Shown here: positions 28,420-37,870 of the stretch, piece after piece
Layout: each line of letters opens with the position of its first letter
Position numbering within the stretch: the first letter of the stretch is position 1
Assembly: GCA_029251375.1 (NCBI GenBank)
Contig: JAQXDL010000049.1
Coordinates: forward strand, 248,001-312,000
Direction of reading: 5' to 3'
DNA: 64,000 bases
DNA from: Pseudomonadales bacterium
Lineage (GTDB): Bacteria; Pseudomonadota; Gammaproteobacteria; Pseudomonadales; Azotimanducaceae
Translations under genes and position numbers: made by a program
The notes under the pieces: model-generated
Database searches by the model: none
The model's input: only the letters and a program-made list of their open reading frames with translations
What the model was told of the DNA's origin: nothing

Positions 28420-29226
28420 ATGGAAGATCACGTCTGCATTCAAAATTTGACCTACAATCGAGGCGCTCGGCGTATATTCGACGGTATCACCCTACGCATT
28501 CCGCGCGGCAAAATAGTAGCAATAATGGGACCAAGCGGCACGGGTAAAACCACCTTGTTGCGATTGATAGGCGGTCAACTTCGGCCCGATACAGGCACTA
28601 TCCGCGTTAATGGGAAATCAATCCCTGATTTATCACGAGCCGATCTGTTTGCTGTTCGTCGGGAAATGGGGATGCTGTTCCAGAGCGGTGCACTTTTTAC
28701 CGATATTTCGGTGTTTGATAACGTTGCATTCCCGCTTAGGGTTCACACGGACTTATCCGAAGAGCTGATTCGAGATTTAGTCTTGATTAAGCTACAGGCG
28801 GTAGGTTTGCGTGGTGCAGCCGGTCTTTTCCCAGCCGAATTATCGGGAGGTATGGTGAGGCGAGTGGCGCTTGCGAGAACGGTTGCATTGGATCCCTCAC
28901 TAATTATGTATGACGAGCCCTTTGCTGGCCTAGACCCAATTGCGATGGGTGTTATTGTCCAGCTAATTAAAACCGTCAATCGTGTTTACGGTACAACCAG
29001 CATCATTGTTTCCCATGACATCACGGAAACAGCCAGTATCGCCGACTACATATATGTGATCTCCGATGGACGTTTGATCGGTTCGGGGACACCCCAGGAA
29101 ATGTTGAGCCATGAGTCGCCACGAGTGAAGCAGTTCGTGAAAGGACTGCCAGACGGCCCTGTGCCATTTCACTATCCTGCGATCGACTTTGCCGATGAAC
29201 TATTGCAGGACAGGGGCAGCAGCTAA
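28420..29226 (+). CDS. mlaF: Phospholipid ABC transporter ATP-binding protein MlaF
   Basis: MlaF powers the MlaFEDB complex that keeps phospholipids out of the outer leaflet of the outer membrane. It has Walker A GPSGTGKTT near residues 38-46, signature ELSGGMVRRVALARTVAL (the LSGGM variant typical of MlaF/Mkl), Walker B IMYDEPFAGLDP and the switch histidine in VSHDI. The 268 residues are normal. The stop codon abuts the GTG of mlaE with no gap. Confidence 0.97.
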   Translation: MEDHVCIQNLTYNRGARRIFDGITLRIPRGKIVAIMGPSGTGKTTLLRLIGGQLRPDTGTIRVNGKSIPDLSRADLFAVRREMGMLFQSGALFTDISVFDNVAFPLRVHTDLSEELIRDLVLIKLQAVGLRGAAGLFPAELSGGMVRRVALARTVALDPSLIMYDEPFAGLDPIAMGVIVQLIKTVNRVYGTTSIIVSHDITETASIADYIYVISDGRLIGSGTPQEMLSHESPRVKQFVKGLPDGPVPFHYPAIDFADELLQDRGSS

Positions 29227-30003
29227 GTGGTTTCTTATTTTCGCCAGCTTGGTCAGTTCTTGATTGAACTCATATCCGTGGTTGGCAGAGCTGGAGCTGT
29301 TTGGTGGCAGGCAATTTGGCGCAAACCAGAGCTAAAGAACGCTGGCCTAGTTGTTCGTCAGATATATCAACTCGGTGTGTTGTCGGTCGTTATCATCGTG
29401 CTTTCTGGCTTTTCAATCGGCGCGGTTTTAGCGTTGCAGGGATACAATCAGTTAGTCAAATATGGCTCAGAGAGCGCCCTAGGACTAGGCGTGGCGCTGG
29501 TTTTGGTAATGGAGATTGGTCCGGTCGTATCGGCACTATTATATGCCGGTCGAGCCGGTTCTGCGGTGACTGCTGAGATTGGTTTGATGAGGGCAACCGA
29601 ACAACTCTCAAGTATGGAAATGTTGGGGGTCGACCCACTTCAGCGGATAGTCTCGCCGCGCTTGTGGGCTGGATTCATCGTTATGCCGATTTTAGCGCTC
29701 ATGTTCTCGATTGTAGGAATTTGGGGTGCGTCTTTAATCGGCGTTAATTGGTTAGGCGTGCATGAGGGTGCATTTTGGTCTTCCATGCAAGAAGGCGTCG
29801 ATTTTTATTCACATGTCATGAAGGGAATTATTAAGTCGGTTGTGTTTGGCATCATTGTCATATGGATTGCCGTATTTCAGGGCTACGATGCGCAGCCGAC
29901 ATCTGAAGGTATTGCTGCCGCGACAACGCGTACAGTTGTTTATTCGTCCGTCGCGGTATTAGTGTTGGACTTTTTTCTGACACTTGTGATGTTTAATTTT
30001 TAG
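29227..30003 (+). CDS. mlaE: Phospholipid ABC transporter permease MlaE
   Basis: MlaE is the permease of the Mla transporter. This 258-residue protein has an N-terminal interfacial helix and five membrane helices, with the family motifs [24 protein letters not shown] and [16 protein letters not shown]. It starts at a GTG directly after the mlaF stop, so coupling is certain. The last helix ends at the C-terminus, as in other MlaE proteins. Confidence 0.97.
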   Translation: MVSYFRQLGQFLIELISVVGRAGAVWWQAIWRKPELKNAGLVVRQIYQLGVLSVVIIVLSGFSIGAVLALQGYNQLVKYGSESALGLGVALVLVMEIGPVVSALLYAGRAGSAVTAEIGLMRATEQLSSMEMLGVDPLQRIVSPRLWAGFIVMPILALMFSIVGIWGASLIGVNWLGVHEGAFWSSMQEGVDFYSHVMKGIIKSVVFGIIVIWIAVFQGYDAQPTSEGIAAATTRTVVYSSVAVLVLDFFLTLVMFNF

Positions 30004-30026
30004 TATAATTGTTGGGTTGACTCACC

Positions 30027-30479
30027 ATGCAAATGAGAACGATTGAAATAATAGTAGGCGCATTCATGCTTGCGGGTCTGGTCTCGCTAGCATTATTGGC
30101 TGTGCAAGTCAGTGGCTTTAATGTTGGTAGAGAGGCCAATACCTACAGTGTTTATGCTCGTTTTGAAAATGTCGGTGGACTTGTGGTTCGAGCCAAAGTT
30201 AGCATCGCAGGTGTGACTATAGGTAGTGTGGCTGAGATCTCCCTTGACCAAGAAACCGCGCAAGCTTTGGTGCGGATGGAGATAGACTCGGCGGTAGATC
30301 AAATCACCTTAGATTCAACCGCGGTGATACTCACCGAAGGATTAATTGGTGGAAAAATGATTGGCATAACCCTTGGTGCTGATGAGGGGTTTCTCGCGGA
30401 GGGTGATGAAATCGGTGATACTCAATCTGCGATAGTCCTCGAAGAGCTCATAGGTCAGTTTTTGCTGAAACAATTTTAA
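30027..30479 (+). CDS. mlaD: Outer-membrane lipid asymmetry protein MlaD (MCE domain)
   Basis: MlaD is anchored in the inner membrane by one N-terminal helix (EIIVGAFMLAGLVSLALLAV) and forms a hexameric ring with a hydrophobic pore. The MCE domain covers residues ~38-115, with FENVGGLVVRAKVSIAGVTIG as the recognisable core. At 150 residues it is of usual size for a single-MCE MlaD. It lies 23 bases after mlaE and 9 before mlaC. Confidence 0.96.
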   Translation: MQMRTIEIIVGAFMLAGLVSLALLAVQVSGFNVGREANTYSVYARFENVGGLVVRAKVSIAGVTIGSVAEISLDQETAQALVRMEIDSAVDQITLDSTAVILTEGLIGGKMIGITLGADEGFLAEGDEIGDTQSAIVLEELIGQFLLKQF

Positions 30480-30488
30480 GGATACAAG

Positions 30489-31103
30489 ATGTACAAGCCT
30501 GCGATAAAAAACTGGTTGGCTGGATTAATTTGTTGTCTGATCGTCAACGCGGTTAATGCTGACAGTACAGATCCTTTTGATGCGGTAGAACAGGCCAATG
30601 GTGTCTTGTTAAGTCAATTGAATGAATCTCTTGTCTTGTATGAAACCGACCCTGCAGCTTTTTATAAAGCTGTTGATGAATCACTTGGGCCATTTATTGA
30701 TTTTACGGGTTTCTCCCGTGGCGTCATGGCGAAATACTACAAGCGAGCAACCAAACAGCAACAGCAAGACTTCGTGGCGGTCTTCAGGAAAGGGTTGATC
30801 GAGACATATTCAAATGCGCTAGTGGGCTTCGATAATCAACAGATTAATGTTGTGCGTCCGACCACGCCTCAGAAAAAACCAGAAAGACCGGTGATCACGA
30901 TTGAGATCACCGGCCAAGATGGCTCAATTTATAAGGTTGATTACAATTTAATTTTACTTGATGGCCAATGGAAATTGAGAAATGTCGTTATCAACGGCAT
31001 TAACATCGGTTTGCAGTTCAGATCTCAGTTCCAAGCATCGATGTCCAAAAATAAGAATAATCTGGACGAAGTGATTGCCGGTTGGTCGGTTGATAGTCGG
31101 TGA
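30489..31103 (+). CDS. mlaC: Periplasmic phospholipid-binding protein MlaC
   Basis: MlaC shuttles phospholipids across the periplasm between MlaFEDB and the MlaA-porin complex. It has a signal peptide (residues 1-~24, LAGLICCLIVNAVNA), then the Tol-Tol-Ttg2 fold with FTGFSRGVMAKYYKRAT and the conserved YKVDYNLILLDGQWKLRNVVINGINIG split across residues ~150-178. The length of 204 is normal. The stop is followed directly by the mlaB start region. Confidence 0.96.
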   Translation: MYKPAIKNWLAGLICCLIVNAVNADSTDPFDAVEQANGVLLSQLNESLVLYETDPAAFYKAVDESLGPFIDFTGFSRGVMAKYYKRATKQQQQDFVAVFRKGLIETYSNALVGFDNQQINVVRPTTPQKKPERPVITIEITGQDGSIYKVDYNLILLDGQWKLRNVVINGINIGLQFRSQFQASMSKNKNNLDEVIAGWSVDSR

Positions 31104-31104
31104 G

Positions 31105-31416
31105 ATGAAAATTCAAAGCGCCAACTTTGAAGCGATAGATTCTGAGCGTGTGAAGGTGATTGGTGATCTTAATCTACATACCGTATCGGCCTACCTTGCC
31201 GAGGGGAAGTCTATTATTTCTAATGCGCAAGCACGGCTTTGTATGGATCTTTCCAATATCCAAGTCGAAGATACCTCAGTTTTGGCATTGTTAATCTCTT
31301 GGCACAGGTTTGCAATTTCTCAAGACAAGCGCTTATTGATCGCCAATTGTCCCCAGAAGCTGCTCGAGATCGCCAAGCTTGGTGGTATTCACGAGATACT
31401 CAGCTTCGAAGTCTAG
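31105..31416 (+). CDS. mlaB: STAS-domain protein MlaB
   Basis: MlaB binds MlaF and is needed for assembly and activity of the transporter. The 103 residues form a single STAS domain, with LCMDLSNIQVEDTSVLALLISW matching the region around the usual Ser/Thr phosphoacceptor (Asp-Thr-Ser here). I took the ATG at 31105, one base after the mlaC stop, over an upstream in-frame start at 31075 that would overlap mlaC and add residues that fit no STAS domain. Confidence 0.92.
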   Translation: MKIQSANFEAIDSERVKVIGDLNLHTVSAYLAEGKSIISNAQARLCMDLSNIQVEDTSVLALLISWHRFAISQDKRLLIANCPQKLLEIAKLGGIHEILSFEV

Positions 31417-31526
31417 CTTCGTTATTTACGCGTTTCCATTGAATCAGCGCTAACCTGTGCTTGATGGGGGGGTGTCATGATATGATTGCGGCCTTTTTAA
31501 AGCCCTGATTTTGGTTAGGGCGAAAT

Positions 31527-31542
31527 TGGGTCTGCCGACCCA
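31527..31542 (+). other. Small hairpin in the mlaB-ibaG spacer
   Basis: TGGGTC and GACCCA form a perfect 6-bp stem with a TGCC loop. A second, weaker stem (GCCCT/AGGGC) lies just upstream near 31502-31521. No T-run follows, so these are more likely leader structures for ibaG-murA than terminators. Confidence 0.4.
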
Positions 31543-31571
31543 GCTGCACAGTGTTTATTAGGCTAAGAAAT

Positions 31572-31799
31572 ATGAATGAAGTTGAATTGAAGGAAATTTT
31601 GGCAGCCGGCTTGGGCGATTGTGAAATCGAGATGGTCGTTGAAGGTAACAAGATCGGTTTGCGGTTGGTTGCAGCTGTATTCTCAGGGCTTAATCGCGTA
31701 AAGCGACAACAGCTCGTCTATAAGTTACTCAATGAAAAGATTAGCTCCGGTGAGATTCACGCCGTTAGCATGTCTTGTCTTACACCAGAAGAAAGTTAA
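31572..31799 (+). CDS. ibaG: BolA-family acid stress protein IbaG
   Basis: IbaG is a BolA-like protein that pairs with monothiol glutaredoxin to bind an iron-sulfur cluster. The 75 residues have the domain pattern AVFSGLNRVKRQQLVYKLL, with the LVYKLL helix usual in the family, though the conserved histidine of many BolA proteins is not obvious here. The ATG at 31572 gives the normal length; a longer frame from 31551 adds seven unlikely residues. It precedes murA by 15 bases, the usual mlaB-ibaG-murA order. Confidence 0.92.
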   Translation: MNEVELKEILAAGLGDCEIEMVVEGNKIGLRLVAAVFSGLNRVKRQQLVYKLLNEKISSGEIHAVSMSCLTPEES

Positions 31800-33086
<1,287 letters not shown>

Positions 33087-33092
33087 TTTTCC

Positions 33093-33740
33093 ATGAAAGA
33101 TAATCAATCAGATAACGTAATAATAGCTTTAACAAAGGGTCGGCCCCTTACACAGGCGTTAGATTTGCTGTCAAAAATCGGCGTTGAGCCGTTGGAAGAT
33201 ATGGCAGTTTCTAGAAAGTTGGTGTTTGATACCAACCGTTCGGGGCTCTCACTCATGGTGCTGCGTAGTGTTGATGTTGCAACGTATGTTGAACATGGTA
33301 TTGCAGATATGGGTATGGCGGGTCGTGATGTCTTGTTAGAGCAAGGAGAGGAGGGCTACTACCAGCCTCTCGATTTAAAAATTGGTGCTTGTGATTTAAT
33401 GGTTGCAGCCTTAGCAGATGAAGGTCCTTTGCCTGCTCGGATCAAAGTGGCCTCTAAGTTTGTGAATATCGCCAAGCGCTATTACGCCGAGAAAGGTGAG
33501 CAAGTTGACGTCATCAAGTTATACGGCGCGATGGAACTCGCCCCTGTTACAGGCTTAGCGCATCGAATTGTTGATATCGTTGAGACCGGCAATACGTTAA
33601 AGGCAAATGGTTTGGTTGCAATAGAGCATATTGCCAAGGTGACGAGCCGGCTCATTGTCAACAAGACCTCTCTGAAGATGAAGCACGTTGTCATTCAAGG
33701 TTTGATAGATGATCTCGCGCGAGAGGTGGAAGCGAAATGA
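33093..33740 (+). CDS. hisG: ATP phosphoribosyltransferase, short form (HisG-S)
   Basis: HisG catalyses the first step of histidine synthesis, joining ATP and PRPP. At 215 residues it lacks the C-terminal regulatory domain of long HisG, so it should need the HisRS-like HisZ subunit; none is in this window. The motif DIVETGNTLKANGL near residues 166-179 binds PRPP and the N-terminus IALTKGRPL is typical. It overlaps hisD by 4 bases. The murA-hisG-hisD order is the usual one in Pseudomonas-like genomes. Confidence 0.96.
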   Translation: MKDNQSDNVIIALTKGRPLTQALDLLSKIGVEPLEDMAVSRKLVFDTNRSGLSLMVLRSVDVATYVEHGIADMGMAGRDVLLEQGEEGYYQPLDLKIGACDLMVAALADEGPLPARIKVASKFVNIAKRYYAEKGEQVDVIKLYGAMELAPVTGLAHRIVDIVETGNTLKANGLVAIEHIAKVTSRLIVNKTSLKMKHVVIQGLIDDLAREVEAK

Positions 33741-35047
33741 TAAGAAAACTCTCGAGTACCGATGTTGATTTTGATCAACAGTTGTCGGATCTGTTAGCGA
33801 TGCCGAATGAAAATACCGGCGATGTTAAAGAGATCGTTCGAAAAATAATTGATGACGTGAAGCTGCGCGGTGATCAGGCTGTGCTGGAGCTAACAAACAA
33901 ATTTGATCGCATGGATGTAGGCAGCATAAGCCAGCTGGAAATATCCAAAGCAACAATGGCGCAAGCACTAAAGCGACTAGATCCTCTGATCGTTGATGCG
34001 TTGAAACTATCAATTGATCGTGTTCGGGTTTATCACGAGGAACAATTGAAAGCGCTTGGTGGTAATGGTGAATGGCATATAGAAGATGAGGAAGGCAACA
34101 AGCTTGGCCAACTCATTCGACCGATGGAGCGAGTTGGTTTGTATGCTCCAGGCGGTAAGGCGTCATACCCTTCATCGGTCATAATGACCTCCGTACCGGC
34201 GAGGGTGGCGGGTGTTTCAGAGATAATCTTAATGGTGCCGACGCCAGACGGTGAGATATCCGATACGCTTGTCGCTGCAGCGCATCTCTGTGGTGTCGAT
34301 CGCATGTTTACGGTTGGCGGCGCACAAGCAATCGCCGCGCTGGCTTACGGAACGAAATTGATACCTCGGGTTGATAAGATCGTTGGTCCTGGCAATATAT
34401 TCGTGGCAACAGCAAAAGAGCTTGTGTTCGGCCAGGTTGGCATCGACATGGTCGCAGGCCCCTCTGAAGTGGCAATCGTTGCTGACGCGTCTGCTAATCC
34501 CGAATGGGTGGCGATGGACATGTTTGCACAGGCAGAACACGATGAGTTAGCTCAGTCGGTTCTGATATCGAGTGATCAGAGCGTACTCGACTCAGTGGCA
34601 CGAGAAATAGCCAGGATGCTACCAAACATGGAGAGATCGGCCACGATCGCACAATCATTAAAAGATAGAGGTGCCTTGATAAAGGTTGAGACATTAGACC
34701 AGGGTGTCGATATTGTTAACCGTATTGCACCGGAACATTTGGAACTAGCGATTGCCGAGCCTGAGAAAATATTGCCTCAGATTAGGTTTGCGGGAGCAAT
34801 TTTTTTAGGCCATCACAGCGCTGAAGTCGTTGGCGATTACACCGCCGGTCCAAGCCACGTGCTTCCGACCAGCGGTACTGCTCGGTTTGCATCTCCACTG
34901 GGCGTGTATGATTTTCAGGTGCGCTCTTCTGTCGTGAACTGCTCTGCCCGTGGTGCCATTACACTTAGCCGATCTGCAGCTATCCTGGCGACACAAGAGG
35001 GTCTTGAAGCGCATTCAAAGTCTGCTCAATACAGGCTGTTAGGTTAA
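33737..35047 (+). CDS. hisD: Histidinol dehydrogenase
   Basis: HisD oxidises L-histidinol to L-histidine in two NAD+-dependent steps at a zinc site. The 436-residue protein shows the conserved core VDKIVGPGNIFVATAKE and AGPSEVAIVAD, DMFAQAEHDE with zinc ligands, and GPSHVLPTSGTARF. It overlaps hisG (ATGA). hisC, which often follows in related genomes, is absent; zapE comes next after 10 bases. Confidence 0.98.
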   Translation: MIRKLSSTDVDFDQQLSDLLAMPNENTGDVKEIVRKIIDDVKLRGDQAVLELTNKFDRMDVGSISQLEISKATMAQALKRLDPLIVDALKLSIDRVRVYHEEQLKALGGNGEWHIEDEEGNKLGQLIRPMERVGLYAPGGKASYPSSVIMTSVPARVAGVSEIILMVPTPDGEISDTLVAAAHLCGVDRMFTVGGAQAIAALAYGTKLIPRVDKIVGPGNIFVATAKELVFGQVGIDMVAGPSEVAIVADASANPEWVAMDMFAQAEHDELAQSVLISSDQSVLDSVAREIARMLPNMERSATIAQSLKDRGALIKVETLDQGVDIVNRIAPEHLELAIAEPEKILPQIRFAGAIFLGHHSAEVVGDYTAGPSHVLPTSGTARFASPLGVYDFQVRSSVVNCSARGAITLSRSAAILATQEGLEAHSKSAQYRLLG

Positions 35048-35057
35048 GCTCTATCTG

Positions 35058-36164
35058 ATGTCTGATTCAGGTCCTATGGCAGAGTATCAACGCAAAATCG
35101 ACTTGGGCGAGTTGCGTGCAGATCCGGCGCAATACGAAGCAATGGCCAATCTTCAACGTCTGTTTGACGATCTGCTTGCCCCAGCAGCCAAACCCGGTTT
35201 CCTTTCGAAAATGTTCGGCTCGCCATCGGTCGGTTCAAATACTCGTCAGATTAACGGGCTTTATTTCTGGGGTGGAGTTGGGCGCGGTAAGACTTTTCTG
35301 ATGGATGTTTTTTATGACGCGCTGCCGTTTCAACAAAAGCAGCGTATGCACTTTCACCGTTTTATGCGGCACGTTCATAAAGAATTGCACGAACTGCAAG
35401 GGCAATCGGACCCCCTTGAAAAAATCGCCTCACGGTTTGCCAGTCGAACAAAAGTGCTGTGTTTTGATGAGTTTTTCGTCAGTGATATCACCGATGCAAT
35501 GATTCTGTCGGGCCTCTTGGACGCAATGTTTAGACGCGGGTTGGTACTGGTTGCGACATCCAATGTTGAGCCAAAGCGTTTGTATGAAAATGGCTTGCAA
35601 CGCAGTAAATTTCTGCCTGCAATTGCCCTGATTGAGGCACATACCCAAATTCTAAATGTTGATGGCGGGGTTGATTATCGGTTAAGAGCGCTTGAATCTG
35701 CTGAAATTTACCATTACCCGCTTGATGCAGGCGCAGATGAAGGTCTACAGCGGAGTTTTGCTAGTTTGTCGCCCGACGCAGGGTCTGCGGATGTCGGGCT
35801 AGAAATTGAAGGTCGGATCATTCAGGCAAGAATGGCCGGAGACGGTGTGGTTTGGTTTGATTTTCCCGAGATTTGCGATGGCCCCCGCAGTCAAAACGAC
35901 TATATTGAGCTTGCAATGTTGTTCCAGACTGTCATGGTTGGCCGTGTGCCTCAGTTCACCTCGCAAACTGAAAATGCTGCGCGACGTTTTATAAGCTTGG
36001 TCGATGAGTTTTATGATCACAATGTGAAGTTGATTTTGTCCGCAGAAGTGGCCATTGTTGATCTTTATGCAGGCGAGCGCCTGCAGTTTGAGTTTCAACG
36101 AACGGTGAGCAGATTGCAGGAAATGCAAAGCCATGAGTACCTATCACAGGAACATTTGCCCTAA
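35058..36164 (+). CDS. zapE: Cell division ATPase ZapE (AFG1-like)
   Basis: ZapE is an AFG1-family ATPase that associates with the Z-ring late in division and affects FtsZ bundling, chiefly under low oxygen or heat in E. coli. The 368 residues show Walker A WGGVGRGKTF (71-80), Walker B CFDEFFVSDI and the sensor ATSNVEPKRLYENGLQR. Positioned before rplM-rpsI as in Pseudomonas relatives. It is probably transcribed with hisD, although a promoter for the ribosomal genes follows. Confidence 0.95.
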   Translation: MSDSGPMAEYQRKIDLGELRADPAQYEAMANLQRLFDDLLAPAAKPGFLSKMFGSPSVGSNTRQINGLYFWGGVGRGKTFLMDVFYDALPFQQKQRMHFHRFMRHVHKELHELQGQSDPLEKIASRFASRTKVLCFDEFFVSDITDAMILSGLLDAMFRRGLVLVATSNVEPKRLYENGLQRSKFLPAIALIEAHTQILNVDGGVDYRLRALESAEIYHYPLDAGADEGLQRSFASLSPDAGSADVGLEIEGRIIQARMAGDGVVWFDFPEICDGPRSQNDYIELAMLFQTVMVGRVPQFTSQTENAARRFISLVDEFYDHNVKLILSAEVAIVDLYAGERLQFEFQRTVSRLQEMQSHEYLSQEHLP

Positions 36165-36199
36165 TTCGTAAAAAAAGCTGCTAAATCAATCATATCGGG

Positions 36200-36228
36200 T
36201 TGCGTAGGTAGTGCCGAATCAGTAAGAT
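36200..36228 (+). promoter_or_regulatory. Probable sigma-70 promoter for rplM-rpsI
   Basis: TTGCGT (36200-36205) and TAAGAT (36223-36228) are separated by exactly 17 bases, a good sigma-70 layout, and lie 44 bases before the rplM start. A GAATC/GATTC inverted repeat straddles the -10 region. Assignment is by eye only. Confidence 0.6.
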
Positions 36229-36271
36229 TCGCGCTCCAATTTCCCCCCTTGTGGACATTAAGAGTCATACT

Positions 36272-36700
36272 GTGAAAACATATTCTGCAAAGAAAGAAAC
36301 CTCCAGGCACAACTGGTTTGTTGTTGATGCAACAGACAAAACCCTCGGTCGAATGGCAACTGAAATTGCCAATCGCCTACGTGGCAAGCATAAAGCGGAA
36401 TACACTCCGCACGTTGATACCGGCGATTACGTCGTTGTCGTCAATGCTGAAAAGGTAAAAGTTACCGGTAATAAAGCTGCTGATAAGAATTATTATCATC
36501 ATACCGGCTACCCAGGTGGCATAAAATCCATTTCCTTTGAGAAGCTTATCGATAAAGCGCCTGAGCGTGCTATCGAAGCTGCTGTGAAAGGTATGATGCC
36601 TAAGAACAAACTTAGTCGAGCCATGCTTGGTAAACTTAAGGTTTACGCCGGTAATGAGCATCCACATTCAGCACAACAGCCTCAAGCACTTGAGCTATAG
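36272..36700 (+). CDS. rplM: 50S ribosomal protein L13
   Basis: L13 binds 23S rRNA early in 50S assembly. Starting at the GTG at 36272 gives 142 residues beginning MKTYSAK and aligning with E. coli L13 (MKTFTAK) end to end; the GTG at 36251 would add seven residues that the family lacks. AAGAG lies 7 bases upstream. Conserved blocks include [17 protein letters not shown] and [11 protein letters not shown]. It is co-transcribed with rpsI, 15 bases downstream. Confidence 0.98.
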   Translation: MKTYSAKKETSRHNWFVVDATDKTLGRMATEIANRLRGKHKAEYTPHVDTGDYVVVVNAEKVKVTGNKAADKNYYHHTGYPGGIKSISFEKLIDKAPERAIEAAVKGMMPKNKLSRAMLGKLKVYAGNEHPHSAQQPQALEL

Positions 36701-36715
36701 TAGAAAGGTCGAGTT

Positions 36716-37102
36716 ATGACACAGCATTACGGTACAGGTCGAAGAAAATCATCTAAAGCACGGGTGTTCATGTCTGCCGGAGAAGGCAAGATTATGGTGA
36801 ACAACCGTCCTCTTGATGAGTATTTTGGACGAGAAACAGCGCGCATGATTGTTAGACAGCCGCTAGAACTTGTTGAAATGACTGACAAGGTCGACCTTTA
36901 TGTCACTGTTAACGGTGGCGGTGGATCTGGTCAGGCCGGTGCAATTCGACATGGTATAACACGCGCGTTGATGGAATATGATGAAACGCTTAGACCATCA
37001 TTGCGAAAAGCTGGTTTCGTTACGCGTGATGCGCGAGCGGTAGAGCGGAAGAAAGTCGGTCTGAGAAAGGCGCGTAAGAAGCCTCAGTTCTCCAAACGAT
37101 AA
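36716..37102 (+). CDS. rpsI: 30S ribosomal protein S9
   Basis: S9 lies in the 30S head and its C-terminal tail reaches the P-site tRNA. The 128 residues run from [15 protein letters not shown] to the conserved basic tail [12 protein letters not shown], which ends in the KR pair that contacts tRNA. AAAGG precedes the ATG by 7 bases. It ends the rplM-rpsI operon; an inverted repeat follows. Confidence 0.98.
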   Translation: MTQHYGTGRRKSSKARVFMSAGEGKIMVNNRPLDEYFGRETARMIVRQPLELVEMTDKVDLYVTVNGGGGSGQAGAIRHGITRALMEYDETLRPSLRKAGFVTRDARAVERKKVGLRKARKKPQFSKR

Positions 37103-37110
37103 TTTCACTT

Positions 37111-37152
37111 GTTTCTGTCGGTTATGCCTACTTGAGGGTTTCTGACAGAAAC
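37111..37152 (+). terminator. Inverted repeat after rpsI, possible terminator
   Basis: A perfect 9-bp inverted repeat (GTTTCTGTC at 37111-37119, its complement at 37144-37152) with a 24-base loop begins 8 bases after the rpsI stop. No T-run follows, so it may terminate weakly, need Rho, or protect the message end. petA lies about 120 bases further on. Confidence 0.5.
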
Positions 37153-37270
37153 AGCAAAGAAACCTGCTTGAAGCCACAATTCTGTAACGGGATATGGTAA
37201 AATCGGCGGGTTTTTTTACGGGCGGAATTTGGCCCACGATTCGTAATACAAAATTTTAGGAGAATTCTCC

Positions 37271-37870
37271 GTGAGTGATGACGGTACCAACAAGGGGCGA
37301 CGAAATTTCCTCATTGGCGCCACCTCTGTTGTAGGAACAGCTGGTGTAGCTGGAGTGGCGGTTCCATTTCTCGGATCTTGGAATCCGAGCGCCAAAGCAT
37401 TGGCTGCAGGTGCTGCTGTAAAGGTTGATGTAAGTGCTTTAAAGCCCGGTGAAATCATTGGGCCAATACCTGCATGGCGAGATAAACCAGTGTTCGTTGT
37501 TAGGCGAACACAGGCTCAATTGGATATGTTGAGCGAGGATACCGGACGTTTGGCTGACCCAGACTCCATTGAAGAGCAGCAGCCTGAATACGCGCAAAAT
37601 GAAACCCGGTCGATCAAGCCGGAGTATCTGGTATTGCTCGGTATTTGTACCCATTTGAGTTGTTCCCCGAAATTCCACCCGGAAGTTGTGGCAACTAGCT
37701 TTGATTCAAATTGGACCGGTGGTTTTTACTGTCCTTGTCACGGTTCAAAGTTTGATTTAGCGGGTCGCGTATTTAGCGGAGTACCAGCACCAACTAATTT
37801 GGAAGTGCCTCCTCATTACTTTGAGTCAGACGCGGTTTTGGTCATAGGTGAAGACGGGGGTGTTGCATAA
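37271..37870 (+). CDS. petA: Cytochrome bc1 complex Rieske iron-sulfur subunit
   Basis: The Rieske protein takes electrons from ubiquinol to cytochrome c1. The 2Fe-2S ligands are clear: CTHLSC (Cys126, His128, with Cys131) and CPCHG (Cys154, Cys156, His157). The N-terminus has a Tat-type signal anchor (GRRNFLIGATS), so the folded protein is exported and stays membrane-bound. It starts at GTG after AGGAGAA. The stop overlaps the petB ATG by one base. Confidence 0.98.
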   Translation: MSDDGTNKGRRNFLIGATSVVGTAGVAGVAVPFLGSWNPSAKALAAGAAVKVDVSALKPGEIIGPIPAWRDKPVFVVRRTQAQLDMLSEDTGRLADPDSIEEQQPEYAQNETRSIKPEYLVLLGICTHLSCSPKFHPEVVATSFDSNWTGGFYCPCHGSKFDLAGRVFSGVPAPTNLEVPPHYFESDAVLVIGEDGGVA

